Source: Bacillota bacterium (GTDB lineage: Bacteria > Bacillota > Clostridia > Lachnospirales > Lachnospiraceae). Taken from it: a DNA stretch of 64,000 nt. The DNA is taken from positions 327,435 to 391,434 of the forward strand of contig JAEZOB010000042.1 in NCBI GenBank assembly GCA_023414355.1, read 5' to 3'. Both the position numbers and the translations under genes were made by a program. The notes under the pieces are model-generated. The model was not told the DNA's origin and searched no databases. It worked only from the letters and a program-made list of their open reading frames with translations. Of the stretch, positions 1-9,317 are shown piece after piece (the first letter of the stretch is position 1; every line of letters starts with the position of its first letter).

Positions 1-924
1 GTACGCCGCTATCCCCAGGTCAAGTTAATAGGAAACAAGAAGACCTTCCAGTTCATTGAGCAGTTCTATGATATGGATATGTCGTCAAATTACACCGAGG
101 TAAAAGAAGGCGAGGAACTACAGCTTGGTGAGATGACGTTGCGCTTCTATACCGCTCCCATGGTACACTGGCCTGAGGTTATGGTAACCTATGAAACCAC
201 TAAAGGAATTCTGTTTTCCGCAGACGCTTTCGGTTCCTTCGGGGCAGATGCCGGAAATATCTTTGCAGACCAGGTGGATGAATACGATGTAAATGAAGCA
301 AGACGTTATTATACCAATATCGTGGGTCGCTATGGTACACAAGTTCAGGCATTGTTTAAGAAGCTTTCCGGTCTAGAGCTTAATATGATCTGCTCTCTAC
401 ATGGATTAATCTGGCGCGGTGACAGTATTCCGTTCATTCTCGACTTATATGACAAGTGGAGTCGGTATGAGCCGGAAAAGAAGGGTGTTGTTCTTGTCTA
501 TGCTTCTATGTATGGTAATACGGAAAATGTCATGAATGCTCTCGCGAATAAGCTGGCGCAAAGAGGGGTACGTGATATGCGGATGTATGATGTATCGAAA
601 ACACATGCCTCCTATATCATCTCTGATTTATGGAAATACAGCAATATGGTAATCGGTTCCCCCACCTATAACATGCATCTATATTTTGTCATGGATGCAT
701 TATTGAAGGATATCTCTGTTCTTGGTTTGAAGGACAGAAAGGTTTCCGTCATCGGCAACCACTCCTGGGCAAGCGCAGCGATGAAATCTATGAAGGAACA
801 GATCGAAGCCATGAATCATATGGAACTGATCGGAACTCCGATAGATGTACGCTCCCGACTCAAGGTGGATCGCGAGGCAGAGCTGGACGAACTGGCTGAC
901 GAAATCGTAGCTTCATTATCATAG
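1..924 (+). CDS. Flavodiiron protein (A-type flavoprotein, FprA family), 5' end outside window
   Basis: The open frame runs in from base 1, so about 307 C-terminal residues are visible of a family normally near 400. A metallo-beta-lactamase-type di-iron domain is followed by a flavodoxin domain. Expected di-iron ligands can be seen: His in 'MVHWPEVM', Asp in 'FSADAFGSFG' and His in 'CSLHGLIWR'. The flavodoxin domain starts at the FMN-phosphate loop 'VYASMYGNTE'. Members reduce O2 to water or NO to N2O in the cytoplasm of anaerobes, taking electrons from rubredoxin or reduced flavins. Whether O2 or NO is the real substrate cannot be told from sequence. It is followed by about 600 bp of hairpin-rich non-coding DNA. 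The N-terminal ligands lie outside the window. Confidence 0.93.
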   Translation, partial: VRRYPQVKLIGNKKTFQFIEQFYDMDMSSNYTEVKEGEELQLGEMTLRFYTAPMVHWPEVMVTYETTKGILFSADAFGSFGADAGNIFADQVDEYDVNEARRYYTNIVGRYGTQVQALFKKLSGLELNMICSLHGLIWRGDSIPFILDLYDKWSRYEPEKKGVVLVYASMYGNTENVMNALANKLAQRGVRDMRMYDVSKTHASYIISDLWKYSNMVIGSPTYNMHLYFVMDALLKDISVLGLKDRKVSVIGNHSWASAAMKSMKEQIEAMNHMELIGTPIDVRSRLKVDREAELDELADEIVASLS

Positions 925-935
925 GTTCTAGGTAC

Positions 936-1163
936 GGTGCTTTGGCAGGGGGATCCATTTTACTTTCCGAGTAGAACTTTCAGGTAATACTAGACTTTCG
1001 TATCCGAGCTTAAGCATTCCGTCGGAGCGCAGCGACTTCCATGTCGCACGCTCCTAAATCGTCCATCCATGGACAATTTCCGGAAATGTCAGCTCTGATA
1101 CGAAAGTAAGTATTACCGGGAAAGCTCTAAAGTCTGTAAAATAGATCCCCCTGCCATAGCACC
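936..1163. repeat. Long structured inverted repeat (about 228 bp)
   Basis: The outer arms 936-963 and 1136-1163 are near-perfect reverse complements. A second arm pair follows inside, 975-1003 with 1097-1126. The head (about 1004-1096) contains a strong hairpin with arms GGAGCGCAGCGAC and GTCGCACGCTCC, and the self-complementary TTTCCGGAAA. There is no plausible reading frame or ribosome site. It may be a non-autonomous mobile palindrome, a structured RNA or a complex terminator for the flavodiiron gene. No second copy with the same head was seen in this window. Confidence 0.7.
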
Positions 1164-1234
1164 TGTTTACTTTACAGGTATAAGAATTTTATTCATCATT
1201 ATGACGATAATAATTTGAATAATATCAAAACAAT

Positions 1235-1347
1235 AAAAGTGCTGATCGTAACGTGCTCTTTTTCATAATAGCGATAGTTTGTAATAAACCCTCTAATTTA
1301 TGGGGAGCATATCAATGAACTCAGGAATGAGTTATATCAGCACTTTT
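1235..1347 (+). terminator. Large hairpin with T-tract, probable terminator
   Basis: AAAAGTGCTGAT (1235-1246) pairs with ATCAGCACTTTT (1336-1347), followed by further T residues on the plus strand. The 90-nt head has weaker internal pairing. It sits 310 bp downstream of the flavodiiron gene. The remainder of 1348-1539 is AT-rich and shows nothing I can name. Confidence 0.5.
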
Positions 1348-1539
1348 TTTCTTAATATATAATTGCACTATGTCACTTCAGACGTTCTTTATACTTTCTC
1401 ATATTTCTATCTCTTATTACTATTAATCATATTCCTATGGATGTATTCTTTTTATAATTTCTTTTAATGATTTTCCTTCATACAATCTCATTACCTATAG
1501 TGACAGTAACATAAGCTGCCTTATTCTTCGGTTACCTGC

Positions 1540-2907
1540 TTATACCACACTCTCTTCTGTAGGGAAGTCCTGCGTCAGCTTCTTTATCCAGTCGTATCGG
1601 TTGACCTTGATTGCTGCGACGATACATTTAAGCAGCTGGTCACTCTTTAGGCACAGGAATACGATCCAGGTTGGCATATGAAATGCAAAAGCCATGATAC
1701 AGGAAAGCGGGATCACGAATCCCCAGATAAAAATCAGATCATTCACTAAAACGAAATTTACGGCTCCACCTGCGCGAATAATGCCGGTCAATGTTGACAT
1801 CTGATAGGAGGTACCGATGACTGTAAATGACAGAACAATCATCAGGGCTCGCGCAATCGATAAGGTGTCAACCGAAACCGAATAAAAGCTCAATACGATA
1901 TCCTTAATCAGGAACAGGAATACTCCTGTAGCAATACCCACATAGAGAAATACCTTTTGAAATTTTCGTGATATATCTTTAACCCGTTCGAGATCTCCTT
2001 CTCCCACCGCATTGCCAATAATAACGGCAGATGCACTTGCTGTTCCGTATACTCCGACACTGATTACAGAGAATAAAGTATTGGCAATGCTTACGGCAGA
2101 AATCGAGGGCATGCCTAATCTGCCGACAATTGCTCCTTGCACAGTAAGATTAATTCCCCAGAGGAGATCTCCCAGGAGCACAGGAAAACCATACCGAAGA
2201 AAATCCTTCATCAGAGTATAATTGAACCGCAGCAAATCTCTCAGCTTAAGCATTAGCTTTTTATCAACGATCAGGACATAAAATACAATGATTCCAAACT
2301 CAATTATTCTGGTAATCAACGTCGCTGTTGCACTACCCCGAATTCCCATAGTCGGCATCCCGAACTTTCCGAAGATCAGGATCCAGTTTAAAAGTACATT
2401 GACGAAGAAGGAAACGATTGAGATATACAGCCCAATCTTAACCGTTCCGATGCATCTCATGGACACAAGGAGTACATTGCTGATTGTAAAGAACAGGTAG
2501 GAAAAGCAAAATATTCTGATATACTTTCCGGCTTCAGCTATAACCTCGGAATCATTGGTATAAATCCCGAGAAATTGCTTTGGAAAGAAGTAAACAACAA
2601 CCCAGAATATCACAGCACACACTGTAGCAAACCCAACTGTGATACTGATGATATCCTTCACTCTTTCTTTGTCATGCCTACCCCAATATTGTGCTGCCAG
2701 TACCAACTGTGCTGTACCTAACCCCACCACCAGCATCTGTAATATAACTTGTATCTGGTTGCATACAAAAACACCTGAAATAGCCACCTCTCCCAATCGT
2801 CCGACCATCATATTATCTGTCAGAGATATGGAAAAGGATATCATATTCTGCAAGGCGATCGGCAATGCCAGTGAAATCAAATGTCTGTATAATGCTTTAT
2901 CCTTCAT
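1540..2907 (-). CDS. MATE-family multidrug/Na+ antiporter
   Basis: The 455-residue protein has about 12 hydrophobic segments and the internal two-fold repeat typical of MatE efflux proteins (cation-coupled export of drugs or metabolites across the cytoplasmic membrane). The N-terminal segment with 'TDNMMVGRLGE' is a usual MATE signature. The start ATG at 2905-2907 is preceded by AAAGAAAGG. It lies 20 bp downstream of the ABC permease gene on the same strand, so it probably forms the last gene of the tetR-ABC operon. The substrate is unknown. Confidence 0.9.
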   Translation of the reverse strand: MKDKALYRHLISLALPIALQNMISFSISLTDNMMVGRLGEVAISGVFVCNQIQVILQMLVVGLGTAQLVLAAQYWGRHDKERVKDIISITVGFATVCAVIFWVVVYFFPKQFLGIYTNDSEVIAEAGKYIRIFCFSYLFFTISNVLLVSMRCIGTVKIGLYISIVSFFVNVLLNWILIFGKFGMPTMGIRGSATATLITRIIEFGIIVFYVLIVDKKLMLKLRDLLRFNYTLMKDFLRYGFPVLLGDLLWGINLTVQGAIVGRLGMPSISAVSIANTLFSVISVGVYGTASASAVIIGNAVGEGDLERVKDISRKFQKVFLYVGIATGVFLFLIKDIVLSFYSVSVDTLSIARALMIVLSFTVIGTSYQMSTLTGIIRAGGAVNFVLVNDLIFIWGFVIPLSCIMAFAFHMPTWIVFLCLKSDQLLKCIVAAIKVNRYDWIKKLTQDFPTEESVV

Positions 2908-2927
2908 AGTTTAACCTTTCTTTTGTT

Positions 2928-5171
2928 TTACTCCAGTCTTGACTTTAACACCTCGTTCATCGAAATCTGATTTACTTTTCGCCTACTCAAAAGCTTTGAT
3001 AACTCATATGAAATATAGAGAATGATAAAACCAAGCAGGATATAAGAATAATGTACCGTGATCGGCATCGCAAAGCTCATTTCCCTCGTCAGGGATTCAA
3101 ACAAAGCACTCAGCGAGAATAGCAAAATCGGTACACCGAGAAGATATCCCAATATAACAGCATATACAGAACCGCCTAATACCATGCCATTGACTTCCTT
3201 TCTTCGATAACCCAGTATCTTCAGCAGTGAAATATTCTCTTTATTTTCTTCGATTACCAGAGAGGTAACGACATACATTACCACCAATCCGATCAGAAAA
3301 GCAAACAATGCAGCGGTACCGATCAGGGATTGTATCGGAGCGAGAATTGTTGTGAATGCATTCTTAATATCATCCCTTGATATCGTTGTCAGAAGAAGAT
3401 TTTGATCGATATCAAGCCTTTTATCACTCCAGATACCCATGTAACTTCCTGAGGAGAACCCGATCATACTGTTTAGCTTAGATAGGGGCATATAGATGTA
3501 ATTGCCGATATAGGAGTCGGCTATCTTCTCAATCCTTATCTTATATTCCTTAGAATTCAACTCGCTTGTGAGCTTAATCTCATCGCCCGCTTGATACCCC
3601 AGCTTTTTGGCAAGAGCACTCGTCATCATGATTTGCTCTGTACCCAATGGGGTGCCTGAAGTATCCGAAAAGGATATGAATTCAGAGTTTGGACTGACAC
3701 CAAATACTGTTATGCTGATATTCTGATTGGAGCTTAAAGTAAAGGGGAGTTCCGAATAAGCTTCCCCCTCTACCGGAGGCGTTGTCTGCATTCTATTAAA
3801 AACATAGCTGTATTCATATCGGAAGGCTTCCTCAAATCCATGTTTCATCAGATTCTCCAGTGAACTTTTTGCAGCAAAACCCATCATAAGCAGCATAGTT
3901 GCAAGGATGACACCGAGAATCAGGAAAAAGCTTCTGGCGGTACTTCCGAGTTGTTCTCTAATTCTGAATTTCGTCTGAAACCTAAAACGATCCAGTCTGA
4001 TGCGCTTCTCGATCAATCCAATCTTATCTTCTTCCTGTTTTCCCCTTATTAGCTGTAGGGGTGAGTTGCGAAGCGCTTTAGATACCACCAGATAGCCTGC
4101 AACAGACAAGAAAAGGATCGGGAGGAACAGACTAATCACAAGTAAACTGCTTCGATAATCCACTCTATCGATCGGCATATTAAAGTAGGATATCATAAAA
4201 CGAAGCATCGGTATCAAAAGAATACTTCCAAGTGCAGTTCCGACAATGCCACCCAGAAGAGCTATGATAAACGGATAGCGCAGATAATGCATAAAGATTT
4301 CTTTTTTTCGATACCCTAGCGCATATAGGGTTCCAATGATTGCCGACTCGTGCTTGATCATTCTCCAGAGAACGATGCCTGACAGAACACAGGTCAGAAG
4401 CAGGATGGCTACAGGCATTACCTTACTTACTTTATTGATTCCCTGCATTTTTGTTGTTACAAAGGTAACCTTCGGATTTGCGGAGGTATTATTCCAGTCC
4501 ATGATTTGAATGTCCTCACCATACAGTGTCTCCTTCAAGACAGCGATCTGCTCCTCGATCGGTTTCAACCTGTCAAGGAATCTGACCTGATAAAAATGGT
4601 TTCCCTCTGCGATCGTGGAAAAATCCTCTTGTGTGATGACAGCAAGACCAAAACTCGCCGGATCAGACATGATATCACTGTCTGATTTTAAGGGATAGAT
4701 ATAATTTGGTAAAGACATCATACCGGCAACCCGAAAAGCCTTTCCCGCGATCAGGATGCTGTCGCCCTTCGCCAGCTTATTCGCTTTGGCATAAGCCGGA
4801 TCCAATAGCAGTTCTCCGGATGTCGGCAAAGCTCCGCTGATTACAGCAGGAATATTCACTCTTGTGTTCATAGTGAATATCCTCAATGTCTGTTGCTCTG
4901 ACATGGCATAATCAAGGGTTCTTCCTTCTTCGATCAGAAACTTCTCTTCCGTCTCCAGACTCAAGATATCCTTAATCGGTTGATCCGTCATAAAATCCAA
5001 ATCCTCTTGAGCATAATTCGTAGAGAAACTTCGAAACAGTCTGTCCATATTATCAGACAGCATTGTAAACATCGAAAATGACAGGCAGCTTAATATAATC
5101 AATACCATGGAACCCAGATATTGAGACTTACTCTCCAGCATGGTTCTTACTACCTTCTTATTGATTACCAT
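2928..5171 (-). CDS. ABC exporter permease, FtsX/MacB-like (8-10 TM)
   Basis: The 747-residue protein has an N-terminal membrane helix (about residues 18-38), a large extracytoplasmic domain, three helices around 255-370, a second extracytoplasmic domain, and three C-terminal helices around 620-735. This is two FtsX units, as in lipoprotein/peptide exporters and bacitracin-type permeases. I start at ATG 5169-5171, which shares one base with the ATPase stop (TAATG) and implies translational coupling. A GTG two codons upstream is an alternative. It pairs with the ATPase encoded just upstream. The substrate is not evident; the adjacent TetR suggests a toxic compound. Confidence 0.9.
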   Translation of the reverse strand: MVINKKVVRTMLESKSQYLGSMVLIILSCLSFSMFTMLSDNMDRLFRSFSTNYAQEDLDFMTDQPIKDILSLETEEKFLIEEGRTLDYAMSEQQTLRIFTMNTRVNIPAVISGALPTSGELLLDPAYAKANKLAKGDSILIAGKAFRVAGMMSLPNYIYPLKSDSDIMSDPASFGLAVITQEDFSTIAEGNHFYQVRFLDRLKPIEEQIAVLKETLYGEDIQIMDWNNTSANPKVTFVTTKMQGINKVSKVMPVAILLLTCVLSGIVLWRMIKHESAIIGTLYALGYRKKEIFMHYLRYPFIIALLGGIVGTALGSILLIPMLRFMISYFNMPIDRVDYRSSLLVISLFLPILFLSVAGYLVVSKALRNSPLQLIRGKQEEDKIGLIEKRIRLDRFRFQTKFRIREQLGSTARSFFLILGVILATMLLMMGFAAKSSLENLMKHGFEEAFRYEYSYVFNRMQTTPPVEGEAYSELPFTLSSNQNISITVFGVSPNSEFISFSDTSGTPLGTEQIMMTSALAKKLGYQAGDEIKLTSELNSKEYKIRIEKIADSYIGNYIYMPLSKLNSMIGFSSGSYMGIWSDKRLDIDQNLLLTTISRDDIKNAFTTILAPIQSLIGTAALFAFLIGLVVMYVVTSLVIEENKENISLLKILGYRRKEVNGMVLGGSVYAVILGYLLGVPILLFSLSALFESLTREMSFAMPITVHYSYILLGFIILYISYELSKLLSRRKVNQISMNEVLKSRLE

Positions 5172-5869
5172 TACCACTCAATCCTTTCTGCAGGTTGTAC
5201 TGAGTTATTCACAGTACGTTCGATGATTTCACCGCTTCTGACACGGTAGACGCGATTGGCCATCGCGCTGATTGCACTATTATGAGTAATCATGAGTATT
5301 GTAGTCTTGTAATTCTTATTAATTTTCTGAAGCAGCTTAAGGATATCCCTGGAGGTCGAAAAATCCAGAGCTCCTGTCGGTTCATCACATAGCAACAGCT
5401 TTGGATTTTTTACAACCGCTCTGGCTATGGATACCCGCTGCTGTTCACCACCGCTTAATTCTTTTGGAAAACGGCGTTTCTTGTCCAATAATCCAACTGC
5501 GTCTAGAACCTCGTCAATTTCAAAGGGCGTTTTGCTGATATTGGATACTGCTTCCACATTTTCCCCTACCGTAAGATTTGGAATCAGATTATAGAATTGG
5601 AATATAAATCCGACCATTTCCCTGCGGTAATCTGTCAGTTGGGTATCTGAAAGCTTTGTTACCTCAATCTGATCTACTATAATCTTACCGGAATCACAAC
5701 GGTCAATTCCTCCGATGATATTCATCAGTGTAGACTTTCCTGAGCCTGAAGGTCCCAGAATTACACCGATCTCTCCCTGCCCAAGTTCCATTCCCAAACC
5801 ATCTAATACCGTTGTAGTAACAGACCCGGTGGTATAACTCTTTTTTAACTGATCGATTGTTAAAAACAT
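5171..5869 (-). CDS. ABC transporter ATP-binding protein (LolD/MacB type)
   Basis: It has Walker A 'GPSGSGKST', Q-loop 'FIFQFYNLIP', signature 'LSGGEQQR', Walker B 'LLLCDEPTG' and H-loop 'THN'. The 232-residue length fits the ATPases that serve FtsX-like permeases. The open frame extends seven codons upstream, but GGGAGG lies 8 nt before ATG 5867-5869 (sequence MFLTIDQ), so that start is preferred. The gene begins 1 bp after the tetR stop, so its ribosome site lies in the tetR coding end. Confidence 0.93.
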   Translation of the reverse strand: MFLTIDQLKKSYTTGSVTTTVLDGLGMELGQGEIGVILGPSGSGKSTLMNIIGGIDRCDSGKIIVDQIEVTKLSDTQLTDYRREMVGFIFQFYNLIPNLTVGENVEAVSNISKTPFEIDEVLDAVGLLDKKRRFPKELSGGEQQRVSIARAVVKNPKLLLCDEPTGALDFSTSRDILKLLQKINKNYKTTILMITHNSAISAMANRVYRVRSGEIIERTVNNSVQPAERIEW

Positions 5870-5870
5870 A

Positions 5871-6512
5871 TTATTTGCCTCCCATTCCATTTTTTAACAG
5901 CTCCATCATGTCTCCTATTTCCTTCTCATATAGCTCGTAATCCTCATCAATAATATCTTCTCCCATATTTCTTGCCTTGCTCATGAGGTATTCTTTGATC
6001 TTAAAAGAGACTCCGCCTACATACAGGATTAAAATGTGATCGCTGATATCACCACGGATGGAACCGTTCTTCTTCCCAAGAGCGATTATTCTCTGCATAT
6101 GCTCCGTAGCCATCTTATTTACATATTCCATGGATTCATCCGTAAGGCTATGATACTTCCCAAGGAAAACATCCTGAATGAAAATAACCAGCTCACGCTC
6201 CTCCTTCATCTGAAGCATAATATCTCTTGCATTTTTTTCAAGAATACCAAAGATGCTTTCACACTCCGGTGGAATCATCAGATGTGCATATTTCTTCATA
6301 ACCAGGTTCATGGACCATTGGACAGAATATAGAAATAATTCTTTCTTATCTTCGAAATACTGATACATACTTCCCTTTGCTACGCCTGCCGCTTTGGCTA
6401 TCTCCCCGACATTTCCCTTCTCATATCCAAACCTGATAAATTGATTGATCCCAGCTCGCATAATTTTTTCTTGCTTTTCTTCCGGTAAACTTATGAACGT
6501 CTGCTTCGGCAT
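5871..6512 (-). CDS. TetR-family transcriptional regulator
   Basis: It has an N-terminal helix-turn-helix ('GVAKGSMYQYFEDKKELF') and an all-helical ligand domain, 213 residues. The open frame allows a GTG nine bases earlier, but AGGGAG sits 8 nt before ATG 6510-6512, so the ATG is chosen. It is the first gene of the ABC/MATE operon and has three TGAC-N6-GTCA palindromes over its own promoter. It is therefore expected to repress itself and the exporter genes until a ligand binds. Confidence 0.92.
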   Translation of the reverse strand: MPKQTFISLPEEKQEKIMRAGINQFIRFGYEKGNVGEIAKAAGVAKGSMYQYFEDKKELFLYSVQWSMNLVMKKYAHLMIPPECESIFGILEKNARDIMLQMKEERELVIFIQDVFLGKYHSLTDESMEYVNKMATEHMQRIIALGKKNGSIRGDISDHILILYVGGVSFKIKEYLMSKARNMGEDIIDEDYELYEKEIGDMMELLKNGMGGK

Positions 6513-6547
6513 ATTGCTCACTCCCTATTCTTTCGCTATTTTACAAA

Positions 6548-6607
6548 TGACTAAACGGTCACATGACTCTCTAGTCACAGTATATGACCATCAAGTCATA
6601 ATGTCAA
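6548..6607 (-). promoter_or_regulatory. Promoter and triple TetR operator for the 5871-6512 operon
   Basis: Reading the minus strand, -35 TTGACA (6602-6607), a 17-bp spacer and -10 TATACT (6579-6584) form a near-consensus sigma-A promoter. Palindromes TGAC-N6-GTCA occur at 6548-6561, 6564-6577 and 6585-6598; the last fills the spacer. This arrangement predicts strong autorepression. Confidence 0.75.
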
Positions 6608-6616
6608 TACGGAATC

Positions 6617-6655
6617 AAAAAGTCCCGTAAGAAGTGATTCTCTTACGGAACTTTT
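6617..6655 (-). terminator. Rho-independent terminator of the GGDEF gene
   Basis: An inverted repeat around CCGTAAGAA/TTCTTACGG-type arms is flanked by A-runs and T-runs, 25 bp downstream of the GGDEF stop codon. It separates that gene from the tetR promoter. Confidence 0.65.
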
Positions 6656-6679
6656 ATGATATCCTATTTGCTTTATCCT

Positions 6680-8266
6680 TTAAGCATGTAACGTACAATA
6701 ACCGTTCTTCCCCAACAACTTTGCCTGATACAGTGCCTGATCTGCTCTTCCAAATAATTCATCGTACTCCTCTTCTCCTCCGTTATGTATGGCAATCCCC
6801 GCGGATAAGGAGCATTTCATGGTACTTTCCAGCTTTCCCGATTCTTTCCTGAAGCTTTTCATGATTTTTCTTACTATTCCCTCTAAATATTCCTGGGGAT
6901 AGTTATCCGGCAGATATAATCCCAGCTCGTCTCCTCCAAAACGGTAGGGAATACTGTCTCTTACAGCGTATTTCATTATCAATCTGGCTGTAGTCTTAAT
7001 CACATCGTCTCCCAGAGCATGTCCGTAGGTATCGTTAACCTCCTTGAAATTATCGATATCAAACAGAAGCAATGCTCCCTTGCGTTCTTTCAGCATAGAC
7101 GATATCTTATTCTCTGCATATCTGCGATTATAAAGTCCTGTCAGAAAATCCTTCGAGGCAACTTCTTCCAGCTTTGCTCTATTCTCCTCCAATTTCGTAA
7201 TATCATAAAGCATCAGAATAATGCACAGTACCTCATCGTATTGATCATAGAGAATATCGTAATGAAGCTGACAACTGGTCTTCGCTCCTAATTTTGCACT
7301 TTGGACATTCAATTCCTTTTTGTGTCGTATGATAACCTCTTTCAGTCTTGCAGAAGGAGTTCTCTCTTTCTCTGATACGGTAAAATATATATCGCTATTG
7401 GTATAAAGCATCTCCTCTGCTTTTCTTCCCATGAAACGTTCCGCACTCTCATTCATATTCAGGATTTCACCCCGCATATTTAAGAGAAGAATAGGTGTCG
7501 TAATTGAGCTGACAATCTTGCCGGCAATTTTATCGATGGAAATAGACTCCGAATCAATCCTCCTACAGGAAGAGTACAGGATACAGGTTGTGATAAAGCC
7601 TCCGTAGGCAGTTCCCGGAAAAGAAGCATAACCCAATACAGGCATGATTAGATTTGGTATGAAACCCATTGGCAGGATTCCAAGTGCTAAGGCCATCTTT
7701 AGGATATGCATCCGATCTCTTTTCATTTCTGCTTTTTTATACCAACGTATCATAAGCCAGAAGACAATAATGCAGATTAGTGCCGTATAAGTATAAGTAA
7801 AAATTATGGTGGTTTCGGTTATAACTCGCCGGAAGGAAGTTCCAAAGAGGCTGGTTTGAAATATGACAGAATCGGGCTGTCCATTGATGATCGTTAAGGG
7901 TATCGCAAATAGGGTTACCAACCAGGCCATGGCACCGACCATACCGGGCTTTTCTTTTCCTGATGTCATCTCTACGATCAGTAGAAGGGAATATCCGGTC
8001 CAGTAATATAAGCCAAGTAAGCCGATATCTCTTATGATAAATGCCTGTAACGCTGTCTCAGCAACAGTTAGCCATCCATAAGCTGAGCAACAGAAAAAGC
8101 TTGCGATGCACAGTATCATCCAGTACCGATTAAGTCGCCCTTCCCGCTTCATCCGATATACTTTAATTCCCATGAGCAGGCTCAAAAGCCCCATAGAATT
8201 TAGTGAATAAAACAGCAGCATCTGTAATATATGATTCACTTCTCCCCTTACCACAATCGTACCCAT
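6680..8266 (-). CDS. Membrane PAS-GGDEF diguanylate cyclase
   Basis: The 528-residue protein has about seven N-terminal membrane helices (residues 10-235), a PAS-like sensor region (about 250-365) and a GGDEF domain (about 375-525). The cyclase domain shows 'DFLTGLYNRRY', the metal-binding 'FDIDNFKEVND' and the active loop 'RFGGDELGLYL'. GGDEL is an accepted active variant. The likely role is synthesis of cyclic di-GMP from two GTP at the membrane, in response to a signal sensed by the membrane or PAS part. I see no clear RxxD product-inhibition site before the active loop. AAGGAG lies 8 nt before the start ATG. It is transcribed alone, between element 8418-8636 and the terminator at 6617. 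Confidence 0.9.
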   Translation of the reverse strand: MGTIVVRGEVNHILQMLLFYSLNSMGLLSLLMGIKVYRMKREGRLNRYWMILCIASFFCCSAYGWLTVAETALQAFIIRDIGLLGLYYWTGYSLLLIVEMTSGKEKPGMVGAMAWLVTLFAIPLTIINGQPDSVIFQTSLFGTSFRRVITETTIIFTYTYTALICIIVFWLMIRWYKKAEMKRDRMHILKMALALGILPMGFIPNLIMPVLGYASFPGTAYGGFITTCILYSSCRRIDSESISIDKIAGKIVSSITTPILLLNMRGEILNMNESAERFMGRKAEEMLYTNSDIYFTVSEKERTPSARLKEVIIRHKKELNVQSAKLGAKTSCQLHYDILYDQYDEVLCIILMLYDITKLEENRAKLEEVASKDFLTGLYNRRYAENKISSMLKERKGALLLFDIDNFKEVNDTYGHALGDDVIKTTARLIMKYAVRDSIPYRFGGDELGLYLPDNYPQEYLEGIVRKIMKSFRKESGKLESTMKCSLSAGIAIHNGGEEEYDELFGRADQALYQAKLLGKNGYCTLHA

Positions 8267-8417
8267 TTGGATAACTCCTTAAGTTTATTCTTATGTACAC
8301 TCCATTAACAGTTAAATTATTTCTATATTAACACACAATGAGTAAATAGAAAAATTAAATTCTGATTAATAATAACGACGAAAACATATGGAATCATAAG
8401 GAAAAATCCAATTTCAA

Positions 8418-8636
8418 AAGGGGCTGTTGCAAAATAATATTTAAAAGCCAAGGTAAGGATACTATGCATCCCATCATGCACTGTTTGACGGACGGCTTGC
8501 TGATATTGTGTGATCAGAAGCGAACATTTATGTTCAATTATGACATACAATATTGGCAGAATGTCCGGGAACCAGTGTGCGAGGGACGCATAGTATCCTT
8601 ATCTTGGCTTAATGATATATTTTGCAACAGCCCCTT
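8418..8636. repeat. GGGGCTGTTGC palindromic element, copy 1 (219 bp)
   Basis: Arms of about 55 bp (8418-8473 and 8582-8636) are reverse complements with few mismatches, beginning AAGGGGCTGTTGCAAAATA. The head (about 8474-8580) is nearly identical to that of copy 2 at 61599-61821, although the two copies' inner stems differ. The head contains further short hairpins such as GAACATTTATGTTC. It lies between the stop of the flavodoxin-type gene and the GGDEF promoter. T-runs flank both ends, so it could terminate in both directions. The outer ends resemble terminal repeats of some insertion sequences, but no transposase is present. Confidence 0.8.
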
Positions 8637-8669
8637 CATAGAAGCCGATTTTCATAATAATCTATTTAA

Positions 8670-9317
8670 TTACTGAAGGTATGGGCTAGGTACCTTATAA
8701 TTGATACCCTTCTCTTTGAATTGTTTTTTGATTAAATGAGTCAGGAAAAGGGAAAGAAAAATCGCAAGCAGGTATGGAACTTTTGCTGATGCGTTAATAT
8801 AAAATGAATCCGGCGATTCCTCACCCTTTGCGATATGCTGGATAAACATATTGACAGCCGGTACTATCTTTTTCGCTCCGATTGCCTGCTCTAGCGAGCG
8901 TCCATCCAGGATTGCCCCTCCTCCCATGACATAACCGCCCATCCAATATACATCATTCTCATCAGCGAAATTATCCAGTAGCTTCAGTCCCGATTCATGG
9001 GTATGTACATAAGGCATACCTCCTTGGATGAAGCCATACAGCTTCTGTCCATGAAGCACACCCTCTGTCTGAGCCATCTGTTCGAGTAAATAAATAGTAT
9101 CTGCAGGGTAAGTGTCGACATAACAGGGTCCGATCATAAGAATAGCATCTGCTTCCTTGATGCTGTCAAGGAGTTTCTTCATATCCTTCAGGTTTTGATA
9201 TAGATTCGCCGTAGTAACCTGATGATCAGAATTCTCTATTCTTTCCTTAAAATAATTAGAGAGCATTGTTGAGGTACCGTTGTTGCGCGGACTCAGGCAA
9301 ATAATGATTGTCTTCAT
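8670..9317 (-). CDS. NAD(P)H-dependent flavodoxin-fold oxidoreductase with C-terminal membrane tail
   Basis: The 215-residue protein has an N-terminal beta strand and phosphate loop 'SPRNNGTSTML', typical of NADPH-dependent FMN reductases, and a conserved central 'IGPCYVDTYPAD'. A hydrophobic helix near residues 180-198 suggests membrane anchoring. It probably transfers electrons from NAD(P)H via FMN. It is the last gene of a redox operon and overlaps the previous gene by ATGA, indicating coupled translation. The substrate is unknown. Confidence 0.8.
   Translation of the reverse strand: MKTIIICLSPRNNGTSTMLSNYFKERIENSDHQVTTANLYQNLKDMKKLLDSIKEADAILMIGPCYVDTYPADTIYLLEQMAQTEGVLHGQKLYGFIQGGMPYVHTHESGLKLLDNFADENDVYWMGGYVMGGGAILDGRSLEQAIGAKKIVPAVNMFIQHIAKGEESPDSFYINASAKVPYLLAIFLSLFLTHLIKKQFKEKGINYKVPSPYLQ

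Noticed and set aside
8418..8636. Complete insertion sequence
   Set aside because: The terminal repeats look like insertion-sequence ends but there is no transposase or remnant of one.
8323..8676. Frames of about 70-75 codons on both strands across the palindromic element
   Set aside because: They lie in the inverted repeat, lack ribosome sites and change frame in the second copy.
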